Below, piece after piece: positions 31,445 to 41,639 of a stretch of 64,000 nucleotides of DNA. The notes beneath the pieces are model-generated. The model did not search any database. It saw nothing but the letters and a program-made list of their open reading frames with translations, and was not told the DNA's origin. Each line of letters begins with the position of its first letter. Positions within the stretch are counted from its first letter, which is position 1. Position numbers and translations under genes: made by a program. The DNA comes from Hyperoodon ampullatus (taxonomy: Eukaryota > Chordata > Mammalia > Artiodactyla > Ziphiidae), in assembly GCA_949752795.1 (NCBI GenBank), contig OX457061.1, positions 11,985,492-12,049,491 on the forward strand, read 5' to 3'.

Positions 31445-31735
31445 GCTCCTTCTCTGTCCCCCTGGGGTCTCCTCTCCCTGGGTCCATCGCTGTTCCTTAA
31501 ATGTCAGTGGCCTCCCAGTCGCCTTGCTCTACACTCACCCTGGACACTCTCATCCACTCCTGTGGCTTTGGGAACCACTTAGAGGTGGGGACTCTTGAAG
31601 TTCCACCTCCCATCAGCTCCAGACCCAATTACCCAGTGACTGGACCTTCTGTGCCCAGCTGTGCGGCAGGCATCTCAGACTCAAACCCCTCCCAGACCAG
31701 ACTCTTCACCCTCCCCCTCCCACCCACTGTTTGTA
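31445..31735 (+). mobile_element. L2 LINE, sense, ORF2 remnant
   Basis: 'ctctcatccactcctgtggctttgggaaccactta' and 'ggcatctcagactcaaacccctcccagaccagactcttcaccctcccc' match the L2 text 'catccagtcccatggctttaaatacc' and 'ggcatctcaaacttaac'. Confidence 0.65.
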
Positions 31736-32529
31736 TCTGCGTTCTGATTACGGGCACTTTCCTGCTCTACCTGCCGGTGAGGTCCCCCAGAAGAGAAGGA
31801 AACAGGTTAGCAGAAGGGCAGGACTGAGCACACGGACGAGTCTGCCTGACTGCATCCACACTGCCTGGTTAGGACTCAGGACGGGTCAGTTTCTCACCTC
31901 TGACCCCCAGGCCTCCCAGGGCTAGGGCAGTAAATGTCGACCTGATTGATTTCTACCATGCTTGGAAGTAGCGGTCAGCTGCTGACCACACTGTCAATTA
32001 TTCAGGCTCCCTGGGACTCTAGAAAGAGCGACAGTTCAACTAAAACACAGCTCTGTTGTCCTCACAGCCCCCACTTGCCCTCAGAGGCCTGGGCAGGGAT
32101 GGCCAGCCAGCCCAGGGCACCTCCCTAGGCCCTTGCTCCACTCCCCAGCACGCACCTCTGTCCAGGATTTGCAAGCTTCTCTGTCCTCAAATCTCTTGCA
32201 GGTATTCTCAGGCCAAGGCCTAAAGGACAGAACTGGGACCAGTGGCAGGAAGTGACCTGAGGCACATTTCAGTTCAGTTCCATGGGACACAGACTTCTCT
32301 TGTAACCAGCAACAGATACTCTGGGAGGGAAGGAGGCCCCAGTGCCAGTGGGTGCCTGCTAGTCCATAGCAGACTATGACTGGGAGGGGTGGCTATCCAT
32401 GAGGAGAGAGCAGGGCTGTCAAAGAGAAATAAGTAACATTTTAAGCTTGTTTTAAAATTTGCAAAACTCTCAATAACATACGCCATCGTGTGGCCTTAAG
32501 TCTTTTATGGAACCAGGTGGTGCATAAAT
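31736..32529. other. Unique sequence, nothing recognised
   Basis: No repeat or gene could be supported. Confidence 0.4.
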
Positions 32530-32538
32530 AAAAATGCG

Positions 32539-32734
32539 GGGCTTCCCTGGTGGTGCAGTGGTTGAGAGTCTGCCTGCCGATGCAGGGGACACGGGTTCGT
32601 GCCCTGGTCCGGGAAGATCCCACATGCTGCGGAGCGGCTGGGCCCGTGAGCCATGGCCGCTGAGCCTGCGCGTCCGGAGCCTGTGCTCCGCAATGGGAGA
32701 GGCCACAACAGGGAGAGGCCTGCGTACCGCAAAA
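32539..32734 (+). mobile_element. CHR-2-type SINE
   Basis: 'gggcttccctggtggtgcagtggttgagag', B box 'ggttcgtgccc', a CHR-2 body ending 'gcgtaccgcaaaaaa'. A 9-base target-site duplication AAAAATGCG lies at 32530-32538 and 32735-32743. Confidence 0.95.
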
Positions 32735-32824
32735 AAAAATGCGTTCATTTGATAAACAAGCCAGGCACTTTACTAGGGGCTACAGGGTGAGGCAAGAATA
32801 TCAATTCAGCCCTGCCCTCAAGTA

Positions 32825-33060
32825 ATAGTAGTACTGAATGCTAATAATAAGGGGACTTACAATGTGTCCGGGAAGGTTCTAGACTTGCGACGTGCTTCAA
32901 AGCACACTACCGTCATAACCACCCAGCAAGGTGGCTGCTGGAACTGTCTCCAGTTTACAGGCGAGGAAAGATTTTACAGATGAGGCACAGAGCGATGCAG
33001 CCCAAGGCCACACAGCTGGAATTTGAGCCCAGGTGCCTGACTTCAAGCCGTCTGACCAAC
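32825..33060 (-). mobile_element. MIR, antisense
   Basis: 'gctgctggaactgtctccagtttacaggcgagg', 'gatgaggcacagagcgatgcagcccaaggccacacagctggaatttgagcccaggtgcctgac'. Confidence 0.8.
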
Positions 33061-33129
33061 GTTGTATGAGGGGCTTTGGTCAAGGTTAGTCAGATGATCA
33101 CCTAAGTAATGATCTAAGGACAGAGCCAT

Positions 33130-33310
33130 GGAGGAGAGATCAGAACCAATCTATCCAAGTAGGGGGAAGGGGCGATGGGTCAGAGAAGGCTTTCTTGGAG
33201 TGTCCTTGGAGCTGAGAACTTCCAGAAGGGGAGTTGGATAGGGAAAGAGTCCAGGGAAGGAGAGACCTTCCGAGCTGGGAGCACTACCAGAGTGAAGACC
33301 CTGGGGCACA
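33130..33310 (-). mobile_element. L2 LINE, antisense fragment
   Basis: 'gggtcagagaaggctttcttggagtgtccttggagctgagaacttccagaaggggag' follows the antisense L2 'ggtcagggaaggcctcactgagaaggtgacatttgag'. Confidence 0.6.
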
Positions 33311-34264
33311 AGGGCCCCCCCCCGCCAGGACACCCTCAGGGCAACCAGCAGTGCAGAACAATAGCTGTGCCTCAGCCGCCCTGGGCTGCACCCACTTCCT
33401 CTTTGTCTGCCGGCTGTATTTTTAGATCTCTTGCTTTCCCTCGGCCAGTTTTTTATAGTCTCCCACCATGGTGTCTCTACCTCTGCCTCTCCCCGCAAGG
33501 ACCTGAGTTGCGGGGCTGATGGGAAGACCTGGCTTCCTCTGAAGCAGGTACTGACTGGTTCCCTGGGGTCCCAGGGCCCCCACTCCAATGCCAGTCGACA
33601 CCAGCTCTCTCCATCTCTCACCCTGCCATGTGCTTTCTCTCTTTCTTCCTGCCAGTTCAGTTCCACTCCAGTCCAAGACCCCTCTCTGGGCACTGGCAAA
33701 ACAGACCTAAAAATGACGCAGGCACCTTTAGCATCATATGTGCTAGAGTCAGGGTGAGCATACCTGATTCCTAGTGCAGACTGGGACATGCATGAGAGTA
33801 AAGGGATTCTGCTAATAATTATGATGGGGCCACAGCATAGACCTGGGCAAACCAAGACGCAAGGTCACCCCAGTTAAATAGAAAGACGGAAAAGTGAGGG
33901 GCGACTTGACAGATGGAGGACAGGTAGAGGGGAGTCTCGCCAGGGGTAATGGCGTGTGCATGGGTGGGGACAACTGGCGAGTTTACGGTGGCAACAACGC
34001 AGTATATGTGCTGCGGAGAGGCCAGGGTGGACTGCAGGTGGGAAAAGGTGCACAGTTTGGAACAACTAGAACAGGGTGGCAGAAACCCTGCAGCTCTGCC
34101 AACCCTGGGCCCATGGCAGGCATCACTAATTGATCACAGCACTCTCCTCACAGCCCTCAACACAGATCCAGGGGCCGGTCACTACCGGTTGTCAAGCTGT
34201 GCACTAGATGAAGCCACCAGGGGCTCAGCAGTGGGTACGAGTGTGGATTTAGCTGGAGCTGAGG
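33311..34264. other. Unique sequence, nothing recognised
   Basis: A 234-codon minus-strand frame spans much of this and the L2 fragment before it. It lacks any domain, signal or exon signature. Confidence 0.4.
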
Positions 34265-34440
34265 CTGGACTTCAAATTGAGAGAGGCCTAGAATATTCTC
34301 TAGGTATTGGGGAACCATCAGAGGATGTTAGGGGGATGCGTATAACTAGATTAACATTTAAAGAGTTTTAGGAAGGTCACTGCCATTGATGGGAGGAACT
34401 GGGGCAGGGGAAGCCTTGAGGGGCCTGTCCAGGTGAGAAT
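34265..34440 (-). mobile_element. Possible L2, antisense
   Basis: 'attggggaaccatcagaggatgtta...ctagattaacatttaaagagttttaggaaggtcactg' parallels the antisense L2 'gggaagccattggagggtttt...gatctgacttaggttttaaaaggatcactctgg'. Confidence 0.45.
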
Positions 34441-35386
34441 GGGTGGGGCCCCGATTGAATGGGGAGCAGAGAAGTGGGTCTGATGGCTGAGGAGAGTTTG
34501 TCATGGGGCAGCAAAAAGAGGAAGGTGGTTAGGATGACTCCTGGGCCTCTGGGGTCCCAGCCCAGCGTGGGCAGATGCTGTCAGCCAGGCAGGTATAACA
34601 GCACAGCAGGAGTTCCTGATAGGACTCTTCGTCCCAGAGATCATCCTGAGACTCTGAGCCTCCAGGGGGAGAGAGGTCCAACAGATCTGGTGGGTTTTCC
34701 CGTGGAGGCCTCAGAGCCTGGAGAAACTCCTCTCCTTCTGAGGGAATGAGCGATCACAAAATGCCCTCCTGCCCCACTCAGGGCCCTGCAGGGGAGAGGA
34801 AGGGCCATGGTGGTTCTCCTCCCCCAAGTGGAGAAATGGGAGCCCAAGGGTACTGCCTGTAAAGTCTGGGGGTGACTGCGAGAGGGGACATTGACACGTC
34901 CTTCCCCGGTTAGATGTCTGCTTAGCCATGGGCTGCCACCTGCCCCAGGGCCACCAGAGGGGGATGTGGTGGCACAATGCCAGGGTGAAGTCCTTTGGGT
35001 TCTGGCTCCTGGGAGGCAGAGAGGTTGAGCAGAGCACAGGAGCGGAGGCTGAAGGGGCTGGAGGCGGCAGGCTCCCTGGAACCTTCTCAGCTTGGGGCTG
35101 GAGTCTTGGCACTGGAGGGGTGTGGCTGAAGGGTCCCTGGAAGGTGTAGTTTGTCTGGGGAGGGACCACCAGTGCCTGGGGGAGGGGCTGGGAATTGAGT
35201 CCCTGGTCAGTGGGACCCTGGGGACCTCCACCTACTACCAGCAGACCTGCAGGCATTGAACTAATTCCACCACAGACACGACTTACAAAAGGGGAACCGC
35301 AGCCTGGCCAGGTGCCACTGGAGGGACAGCCATTTCCCTCCTTCTTCTCCCCTAACCCCAGCCTGGGGGTGAGCCCAGAGGAAGGG
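34441..35386. other. Unique GC-rich sequence, nothing recognised
   Basis: Long minus-strand frames (up to 240 codons) are composition-driven. No repeat was assigned. Confidence 0.4.
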
Positions 35387-35432
35387 TGTGTGTGTGTGAC
35401 AGACCACACATTCACATGCACACACACCCACA
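35387..35432 (+). repeat. Short (TG)n / (CA)n tract
   Basis: A GTGTGTGTGTGTG run followed by ACACACACCCACA, a small potential hairpin. Confidence 0.85.
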
Positions 35433-36011
35433 CCTCAAGCCCCCAGAGCTACCAGCTTACCTTACCTTGTGGAAGAAGAAGCAAGTTTAGAATAAAATCT
35501 GAGCCCAAAGTTTTAAAACAACCCGATCTTAACCAGAATGAGCTTGCTTTTATAACCAAAAGTGTCTGAATGTTAGAAACTGGATCAAATATTGTCAAAG
35601 GTGCATAACTCCCCACTGGTGGAGGGGTTCACAGAGTCCAGCTGGTAGCCATTATTAGAAAAATGAAAACTGTGCCATAATTGTGACCCAATGACCTAAA
35701 AGTCCTTAATAAACCATTTACAAGGGGAACACAAAAAGGGGCATCGGATTTGAAGGGGAAAGACCGTTAGAAATCAGGATGGAATGAGGTGTTCCTGAAT
35801 GTATCAGACAGAAGGACCCAGGAAGGACACCTGTCTCTCCTCCGCTCACCCGTCCGCGCACGGCCTGGGGCAGCTATATCACAGGAAACACGGGGTCCCT
35901 GTGTTACTGGTTGGGCTTCTGCCCTCAACCCAGTGCCAAGCACCCTCACCCAGGTCAGTTTAAGGCCCAAGGAGGCCTCTCCCTCCAAGGCCAAGCCCGA
36001 AATGGGACAGG
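35433..36011. other. Unique sequence, nothing recognised
   Basis: The left part is AT-rich, the right part GC-rich, with no repeat assigned. Confidence 0.4.
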
Positions 36012-36115
36012 CCTGAAGCAACAAGGTCATGCAAATGACCTTCCAGAGAGGAAGGAGCCTGCAGCAGCGAGCTTGGGCCACGCTTAGCCAACCACCTCTG
36101 CAGCAGGGATGGGAA
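36012..36115 (+). repeat. Inverted repeat arm A (104 bp)
   Basis: It begins CCTGAAGCAACAAGG and ends GCAGCAGGGATGGGAA. It matches the reverse complement of 37797-37900 at 99 of 104 positions without gaps, and the flanks share nothing. It contains AGGTCA-TGCAAA-TGACCT at 36024-36041. Confidence 0.95.
36024..36041. promoter_or_regulatory. Composite palindrome: nuclear-receptor half-sites around an octamer
   Basis: AGGTCA and TGACCT are arranged as an inverted repeat with a six-base spacer TGCAAA. The spacer and its flanks spell ATGCAAAT, the perfect POU-factor octamer. The same 18 bases occur in inverted arm B at 37871-37888. Confidence 0.5.
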
Positions 36116-37194
36116 GGCAGCAGAGGGAGAGCACAGATTCGAAGGCACAGGAAGAGGAACGCTTCAGCCAAGTGGGGGACATGGCCAAGTGTGGGATTGG
36201 ATAACCCCAGCGCCCACCCACTGAAAAACATGGCTCCGTCAGGGGACCTGACCCCGAGGTCTAGCTCCCTCCTGGAGGGGTGGGGGGTAAGGAAAGGAAG
36301 GGGCTGAAGCTCCCAACGCCTAGAGCTGCAGAGAGGAGTGTGGATCGGGGCCTCTGGTGTGTGGGGTGTGTGGCAGTCCGGGGAAGGGGGTGGACACGAG
36401 GTCGGGGAATCTCAGGAGGTGGACACCTGGGCGTCATCAGGTAGAGGGGATGCTGCAGCCTTGGAGGGAAAGCAGAGGCTGGGAAGAGGCAGCAAGGAGA
36501 AGGGAGCCTCGGAGAAGCCAACATAACATTTAGAAGAGGGAGGAAAGGCTGCAGGAATTCGCCTAAGAGCCCTGCAGCGGCCAGATCCTGGCCGTCCTCT
36601 GGGCCCCTCTGGCAGCTGACAAGATGCGTCTCTCAGCTGCTCTGGGAAACCTAATGGCCTTGAGTCTGCCCAGGTGGGCAGCAGGACAAGTTTACCTCCC
36701 TGCTTCCTGCATCGCCCTCCTCGGGCTCTGGCTGCTGCTGAGGGCTGCCTCTGAGACAGCCCCTGCCCCGGCCAGCGGTGCCCTCCCCCGGGGGGGCCCA
36801 GCGTTCCAGAGTGTCTTCTCATCAGAGTTTACCAGGCAGGTCTGAATCTCTTTCCTGAGTCCCCGGCCAAGTTCAGCCTGGCTCCCTGGCCCTCTCTCTC
36901 CTCTCCTCATAGCAGGAGCCATTTGAGGCCCGTCTACAGGTATAGCCACATGCCAGGCCCTGGGACCCTTCCCACCTAAGGCAGCAAAGCCAGCCCGCTC
37001 CCCCTTAGAAGTTCCTCTCTGTGTCAGTTCCGACAAGAGGGCTTATGCTCTGGGTCAGACACACAGACCCAAGGACTCCAATCATCTCCCTGGTCCCTTT
37101 CTCACATACATCATTGGCCCACCCCATGCCAAACGTAAACTGGAGTCTCCAAGGCTGGAGGCTCAGGGATGCAAAGGGGGAGCTGATATTCTCA
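36116..37194. other. Unique spacer between inverted repeat arms
   Basis: No repeat was recognised here. A 73-codon frame at 36624-36845 has a hydrophobic stretch but no supporting gene structure. Confidence 0.4.
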
Positions 37195-37245
37195 GGGTTT
37201 GGGCCTCTCTAAGCCTCAGTTTGCCATCTGTATGTAACCCATTTG
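37195..37245 (+). mobile_element. Short MIR fragment
   Basis: 'gggcctctctaagcctcagtttgccatctgtatg' is the MIR core only. Confidence 0.55.
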
Positions 37246-37296
37246 TCAGCTGGAGCCTCCCATCCCTTATGATTTCAAAAATATCAGTTCAAATCT

Positions 37297-37410
37297 GGGA
37301 CTTCCCTGGTGGTCCAGTGGTTAAGACTCTGCACTTCCAATGTAGGGGACATGGATTTCATCCCTGGTCAGGGAACTAAGGATCCCACATGCGGTGCAGC
37401 CAAAAAAAAA
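37297..37410 (+). mobile_element. CHR-type SINE (short, CHR-1-like)
   Basis: 'gggacttccctggtggtccagtggttaagac', 'ttcatccctggtcagggaactaaggatccc', short poly(A). A perfect 14-base target-site duplication ATCAGTTCAAATCT lies at 37283-37296 and 37411-37424. Confidence 0.95.
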
Positions 37411-37424
37411 ATCAGTTCAAATCT

Positions 37425-37796
37425 ATATTCCATACCCTGTGGAAATGCAAAGATATCCCCGATGGAACCTTCTGGAATGATTTACATTTTGTTACACTCC
37501 TCTCTGCATCAGAGTGGCGACTTCTGCTAAATTCGTTTAGTGTCTGGATTGGGCCTCTGACCCAGGTCTGCTGTTTTGTTTCCACACAGCTCTGACTGAG
37601 ACGTGGAATGTGGCCGTCGCCTCCCGCTGTTTCCACCAGAAACCCACCACAGAAGGTATTTGTGTGTGAGGCTGGCAGAGGGAGATTTAGGGAAGTCAGA
37701 GGGATGGTTTCAAGTGCTACGATAAAAACAACTTCAAACGGACATTGGACAATCCTGTCCTTAAAAGTTCTTTGGTCAACCTACCCCTGAGAAGCT
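37425..37796. other. Unique sequence up to inverted repeat arm B
   Basis: No repeat or gene is supported. Confidence 0.4.
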
Positions 37797-37900
37797 TTCC
37801 CATCCCTGCTGCAGAGGTGGTTGCGTAAGCGTGGCCCAACCTCGCTGCTGCAGGCTCCTTTCTCTCTGGAAGGTCATTTGCATGACCTTGCTGCTTCAGG
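37797..37900 (-). repeat. Inverted repeat arm B (104 bp)
   Basis: The reverse complement of arm A with five substitutions. It keeps the AGGTCA-n6-TGACCT/octamer core unchanged at 37871-37888. It starts immediately after AAGC and ends before GCCCC, with no shared flank. Confidence 0.95.
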
Positions 37901-37947
37901 GCCCCTTTACCTCACCCAGTTCCCCAGTCTCATCCTGGCTCTTGTCG

Positions 37948-38375
37948 TTTTTGTTTTTTTTTAATCGAAGTATAGTTGATGTACAATATTATATAAGTTA
38001 CAGGTGTACAATATAGTGATTCACAATTTTTTTTATTTAAATTATTTATTTATTATTATTATTATTTTTTTAAATTCTAGTTTTTTGGTCTTCGTTGCTG
38101 CCCGTGGGCTTTCTCTAGTTGCGGCGAGCAGGGGACTTCTCCTGTTGCGGAGCATGGGCTCTAGGCGCACGGGCTTAGTTGCTCCGCGGCATGTGGGATC
38201 TTCCTGGACCAGGGCTCGAACCCGTGTCCCCTGTATTGGCAGGCAGATTCTTAACCACTGCGCCACCAGGGAAGTCCCGTGATTCACAATTTGTAAAGGT
38301 TATACTTCATTTATAGTTACTAGAAAAGATTGGCTATATTCCCTGTGTTGTACAATAGTCCTGGCTCTTTTCTTC
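37948..38375 (-). mobile_element. L1 3' end, antisense, split by a CHR SINE
   Basis: 'aatcgaagtatagttgatgtacaatattatataagttacaggtgtac' then, after the SINE, 'ttgtaaaggttatacttcatttatagttac...attccctgtgttgtacaatagtcc' is the L1 tail in reverse. Confidence 0.85.
38030..38278 (-). mobile_element. CHR-type SINE, long-form body
   Basis: Antisense: poly(T), 'ggtcttcgttgctgcccgtgggctttctctagttgcgg', B box in 'agggctcgaacccgtg', 5' end 'accagggaagtccc'. A 14-base target-site duplication GTGATTCACAATTT lies at 38016-38029 and 38279-38292. Confidence 0.95.
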
Positions 38376-38409
38376 ATCTTCCTTTTCACATCTCTCTTCC
38401 TTGAGAGTC

Positions 38410-38655
38410 AAAATAGTCCAGTAGTTAAACACAAGAGTTCTGTTCCCAGATGGCCTGGCTCTGTGAGCCTGGCTTTGCATCTTATCAGCTGTGTGATAAG
38501 ATGGGAGTTACCTAACCTCTTTGAACCTCAGTTTCATCTGTTAGTGAGGATAATAAAAGCTGAATAGGCTTAGTGGTGAGGATTTCATAAGGCAATCCAC
38601 GGGAGGCACTTAGAAGAGCGTTAGTAATGTCAGCTGCTATTATTATTATTATTAT
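38410..38655 (+). mobile_element. Full-length MIR
   Basis: 'agtccagtagttaaacacaagagttctg', 'agctgtgtgataagatgggagttacctaacctctttgaacctcag', ending in 'cagctgctattattattatt'. Confidence 0.85.
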
Positions 38656-38814
38656 TTACCCCTCCAAATTCTTCTACTCTCCTAGGCAGAACAATTCAAC
38701 CTTCTCAGGCCCTGTCCCAAACCCAGCCCATCTTTGCCTATTCAAGCCCAGGAAGTCTCAGGCACAGGAAGGAGCGTTCTTCGAACAGGATAGGCCCTCC
38801 TCTAGGCGGTCAGC

Positions 38815-39105
38815 TGGTCCAGGAAGATCCCACATGCCGCAGAGCAACTAAGCCCGTGCACCACAACTACTGAGCCTGTGCTCTAGAGCCCGAGAGCCAC
38901 GACTACTGAGCGTGCGTGACACAACTACTGAAGCCCATGCGCCTAGAGCCTGTGCTCTGCAACAAGAGAAGCCACCACAATGAGAAGCCTGTGCACCACA
39001 ACAGAGCGTAGCCCCCACTCACCTCAACTAGAGAAAGCCCACGCACAGCAACTAAGACCCAACACAGTCAAAAATAAATAAATAAATAAATTTATTTTTT
39101 AAAAA
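38815..39105 (+). mobile_element. Long CHR-type SINE, 5'-truncated
   Basis: It starts in mid-body at 'tccaggaagatcccacatgccgcagagcaactaagc' and lacks the tRNA head with both Pol III boxes. The tail is AAATAAATAAATAAAT. Confidence 0.9.
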
Positions 39106-39146
39106 ATTCAACTAAAAATAGGGTGTATTATAAAATGGCGGGGAGA

Positions 39147-39500
39147 GCTTCCCTGGTGGCGCAGTGGTTAAGAATCCACCTGCCATTGCAGGAGACACAG
39201 GTTCGAGCCTTGGTCCGGGAAGATCCCACATGCCACGGAGCAACTAAGCCTGTGTGCCACAACTACTGAGCCTGTGCTTTAGAGCCCGTGAGCCACAACT
39301 ACTGAGCCCATGTGCCACAAGTACTGAAGCCCGTGCACCTAGAGCCCATGCTCCCAACAAGAGAAGCCACTGCAATGAGAAGCCCACGCACTATAATGAA
39401 GAGTAGGCCCTGCTCGCCACAACCAGAGAAAAGCCCGCATGCAGCAACAAAGACCCAACGCAGCCAAAAATAAAATAAATAAAATAAAATAAATAAATTT
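39147..39500 (+). mobile_element. Long CHR-type SINE, full length
   Basis: 'gcttccctggtggcgcagtggttaagaatcc' head, B box 'ggttcgagccttgg', repeated 'gccacaactactgagcc' body and AAATAAAATAAAT tail. It lies in tandem with the truncated copy just upstream. Confidence 0.95.
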
Positions 39501-39649
39501 ATATAAAAAAGGGAGGGAATGTCATAGAATCCACTGCAGAAAGCATAACCAGAAACCACAGGAATGAAAAGGCTGCCTCTGACTCCATGTCTCTCTATGG
39601 ATCTCTTTCCCTGAGGCCACACAATCTCCCATTTCTGCTTTTTCTCTGC

Positions 39650-39870
39650 ATATCCCCTTCTTTTTTTTTCCTCTGCAGACCAGTGTTTCTGCTGACTCAT
39701 TTGCTCATCCAGAAAAGGTCCCAGGGCTGATTATCACTGGCCCAGGTTGGGTCATGTGACCACCCTGAACCATTCATTGTGATTGGCCAAACAGGGGCCA
39801 TTACCTCTGGATGGGTCCAGGCCCACCTAAACCAAATAGACTAAGAGAGGGTGAAGAATGGATTTTCTTT
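39650..39870 (+). repeat. Dispersed segment, copy 1, family not assigned
   Basis: 'ctggcccaggttgggtcatgtgaccaccctgaacc' resembles a segment near 43930 on the same strand. It is probably an old repeat I cannot name. Confidence 0.4.
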
Positions 39871-40317
39871 AAAAAAAAATCAAAGTGCTGTTTTTGGAAC
39901 ACTGGGGAATGAGTGCCAAATACCAGCCCCCCACCCCCCAAAAGTCTCTCACATGGTGCTGAATTTCTGTTTTACAAACCAATCCAGCCCTGAATAAGCT
40001 CAGGCCCAGCCCCCTGTCCCAGAGGAACAGCTCTAATGGAAGCTTTCACCTGTGACAGCAGCTTCTGGAGAGCTGGTTTGCTTGGGCTTTCTCTAATCTC
40101 TGTTCAAATCATGCCACACGCCAGAGGGGAACTGGTTCTGACTGTGGCCCCAGCATGAGGCCCTTCCATGGCATCATTTGAGTTTTATAAAGGCCCCATT
40201 ACATGGAATCATAAGGAGGTGGGGGAGTTCCAAGGCAAGAAGCCAGGGAGTAAGGAGGGGATCGTGGAAGAGGTGGCCTCAGAACGAGGCCTTCGAGGAT
40301 GGACAGTAAGAACTCCT
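39871..40317. other. Unique sequence, nothing recognised
   Basis: No repeat or gene is supported. Confidence 0.4.
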
Positions 40318-40343
40318 CAAGGCTGCAATCAAGAAGACAAATA

Positions 40344-40552
40344 GGGGGCTTCCCCGGTGGCGCAGTGGTTGAGAGCCCGCCTGCCGATGCAGGGGACACG
40401 GGTTCGTGCCCCGGTCTGGGAGGATCCCACATGCCGCGGAGCGGCTGGGCCCGTGAGCCATGGCCGCTGAGCCTGCGCGTCCGGAGCCTGTGCTCCGCAA
40501 CGGGAGAGGCCACAACAGTGAGAGGCCCGCATACCACAAAAAAAAAAAAAAA
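40344..40552 (+). mobile_element. CHR-2-type SINE in L1
   Basis: Standard CHR-2 body with a run of A at its end. A 13-base target-site duplication AAGAAGACAAATA lies at 40331-40343 and 40553-40565. Confidence 0.95.
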
Positions 40553-41035
40553 AAGAAGACAAATAATTGCAAGTGTTGGTGAGGATGTGGAGAACTTGGA
40601 GCCCTCGTACACTGCTGGTGGGGATGCAAAATGACACAGCTGCTTTGGAAAACAGTCTGGCAGGTCGTCAAAAAGTTGAACGTAGAGCTACTGTATGACC
40701 CAGTCATTCCACTCCTAGCTATATACCCAAGAGAAATGAAAACGTGTCCACACAAAAACTTGTTCGTGAATCTTCACAGCAGCATTATTCGTAACTGCCA
40801 AAAAGTAGCAACAACCCAAATGTCTACCAGCTGATGAATGGATAAATAAAATGCGGTTTGTCCATACAATGGGATATTATTCCACCATAAGAAGAAATCA
40901 AGTACTGATATCTGCTACAATGTGGATGAATCTTGAAAATCTTAATTGAAAGAAGCCAGTCACAAAAGACCGTATATTGTATGATTACATTTATCTGAAA
41001 TATTAGGCATAGACAAATACATAGAGACAGAATGT

Positions 41036-41396
41036 AGGGACTTCCCTGGTGGTCCAGTGGTAAAGAATCCACCTTCCAATGCGGGGGACGTGGGTTCAAT
41101 CCCTGGTCGGGGAACTAAGATCCCACATGCTGTGGGGGAACTAAGATCCCACATGCTGTGGGGCAACTAAGCCCGCGTGACACAGCTACTGAGCTTGTGC
41201 ACCTCAACTAGAGAGCCCTGTGCCACAAACTACAGAGTCCATGTGCCCTGGAGCCCGTGCACCACAACTAGAGAGAGAAAACCCTCACGCCACAACTAGA
41301 GAGAAGCCCGAGCACTGCAACTAGAGAGAAGCCCGAGCACTGCAATGAAGACCCAATGCAGCCAAAAAAAAAAATTGGGAAAAAAAAAAAAAAAAG
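41036..41396 (+). mobile_element. Long CHR-type SINE with two internal tandem duplications
   Basis: A 26-base block is duplicated perfectly (41109-41134, 41135-41160) and a 25-base block is duplicated perfectly (41293-41317, 41318-41342). A 13-base target-site duplication AGAGACAGAATGT lies at 41023-41035 and 41397-41409. Confidence 0.95.
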
Positions 41397-41639
41397 AGAG
41401 ACAGAATGTGGATTAGGGATTGTCTATAGCTGCGGGGGCAGGAATTGAGGTGAATAAAGGGAATGCTAATGGGGATTTGGAGGAAGATGCTGCAAATTGA
41501 CTGTAGTGATGGTTTCATAATTTTGAATACAAATTATGCAACAAAACATTGAATTGTATACTTTAAACAGGTGAATTGTATTGTATGTGAATTATATCTC
41601 AGGATAGCTATTACCAAAAAAAAAAAAAAAAAACATACT

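Larger units (their letters stand above)
40318..41632 (+). mobile_element. L1 3' region (L1M type), carrying two SINEs
   Basis: 'gtgttggtgaggatgtggagaacttgg', 'gtatgacccagtcattccactcctagctatatacccaagagaaatgaaaac', 'attgaattgtatactttaaacaggtgaattgtattgtatgtgaattatatctcag' and poly(A). ORF2 is long decayed. Confidence 0.9.

Noticed and set aside
33151..33855. A 234-codon minus-strand frame
   Set aside because: It overlaps an antisense L2 fragment and composition-biased DNA, with no domain or exon signal.
34711..35433. A 240-codon minus-strand frame
   Set aside because: Proline/serine-rich translation of GC-rich sequence ending in a TG repeat, with no homology recognised.
36624..36845. A 73-codon frame with a hydrophobic stretch resembling a signal peptide
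   Set aside because: No in-frame domain, splice donor in a sensible position or known homologue. A leucine-rich stretch is expected by chance in CTG-rich DNA.
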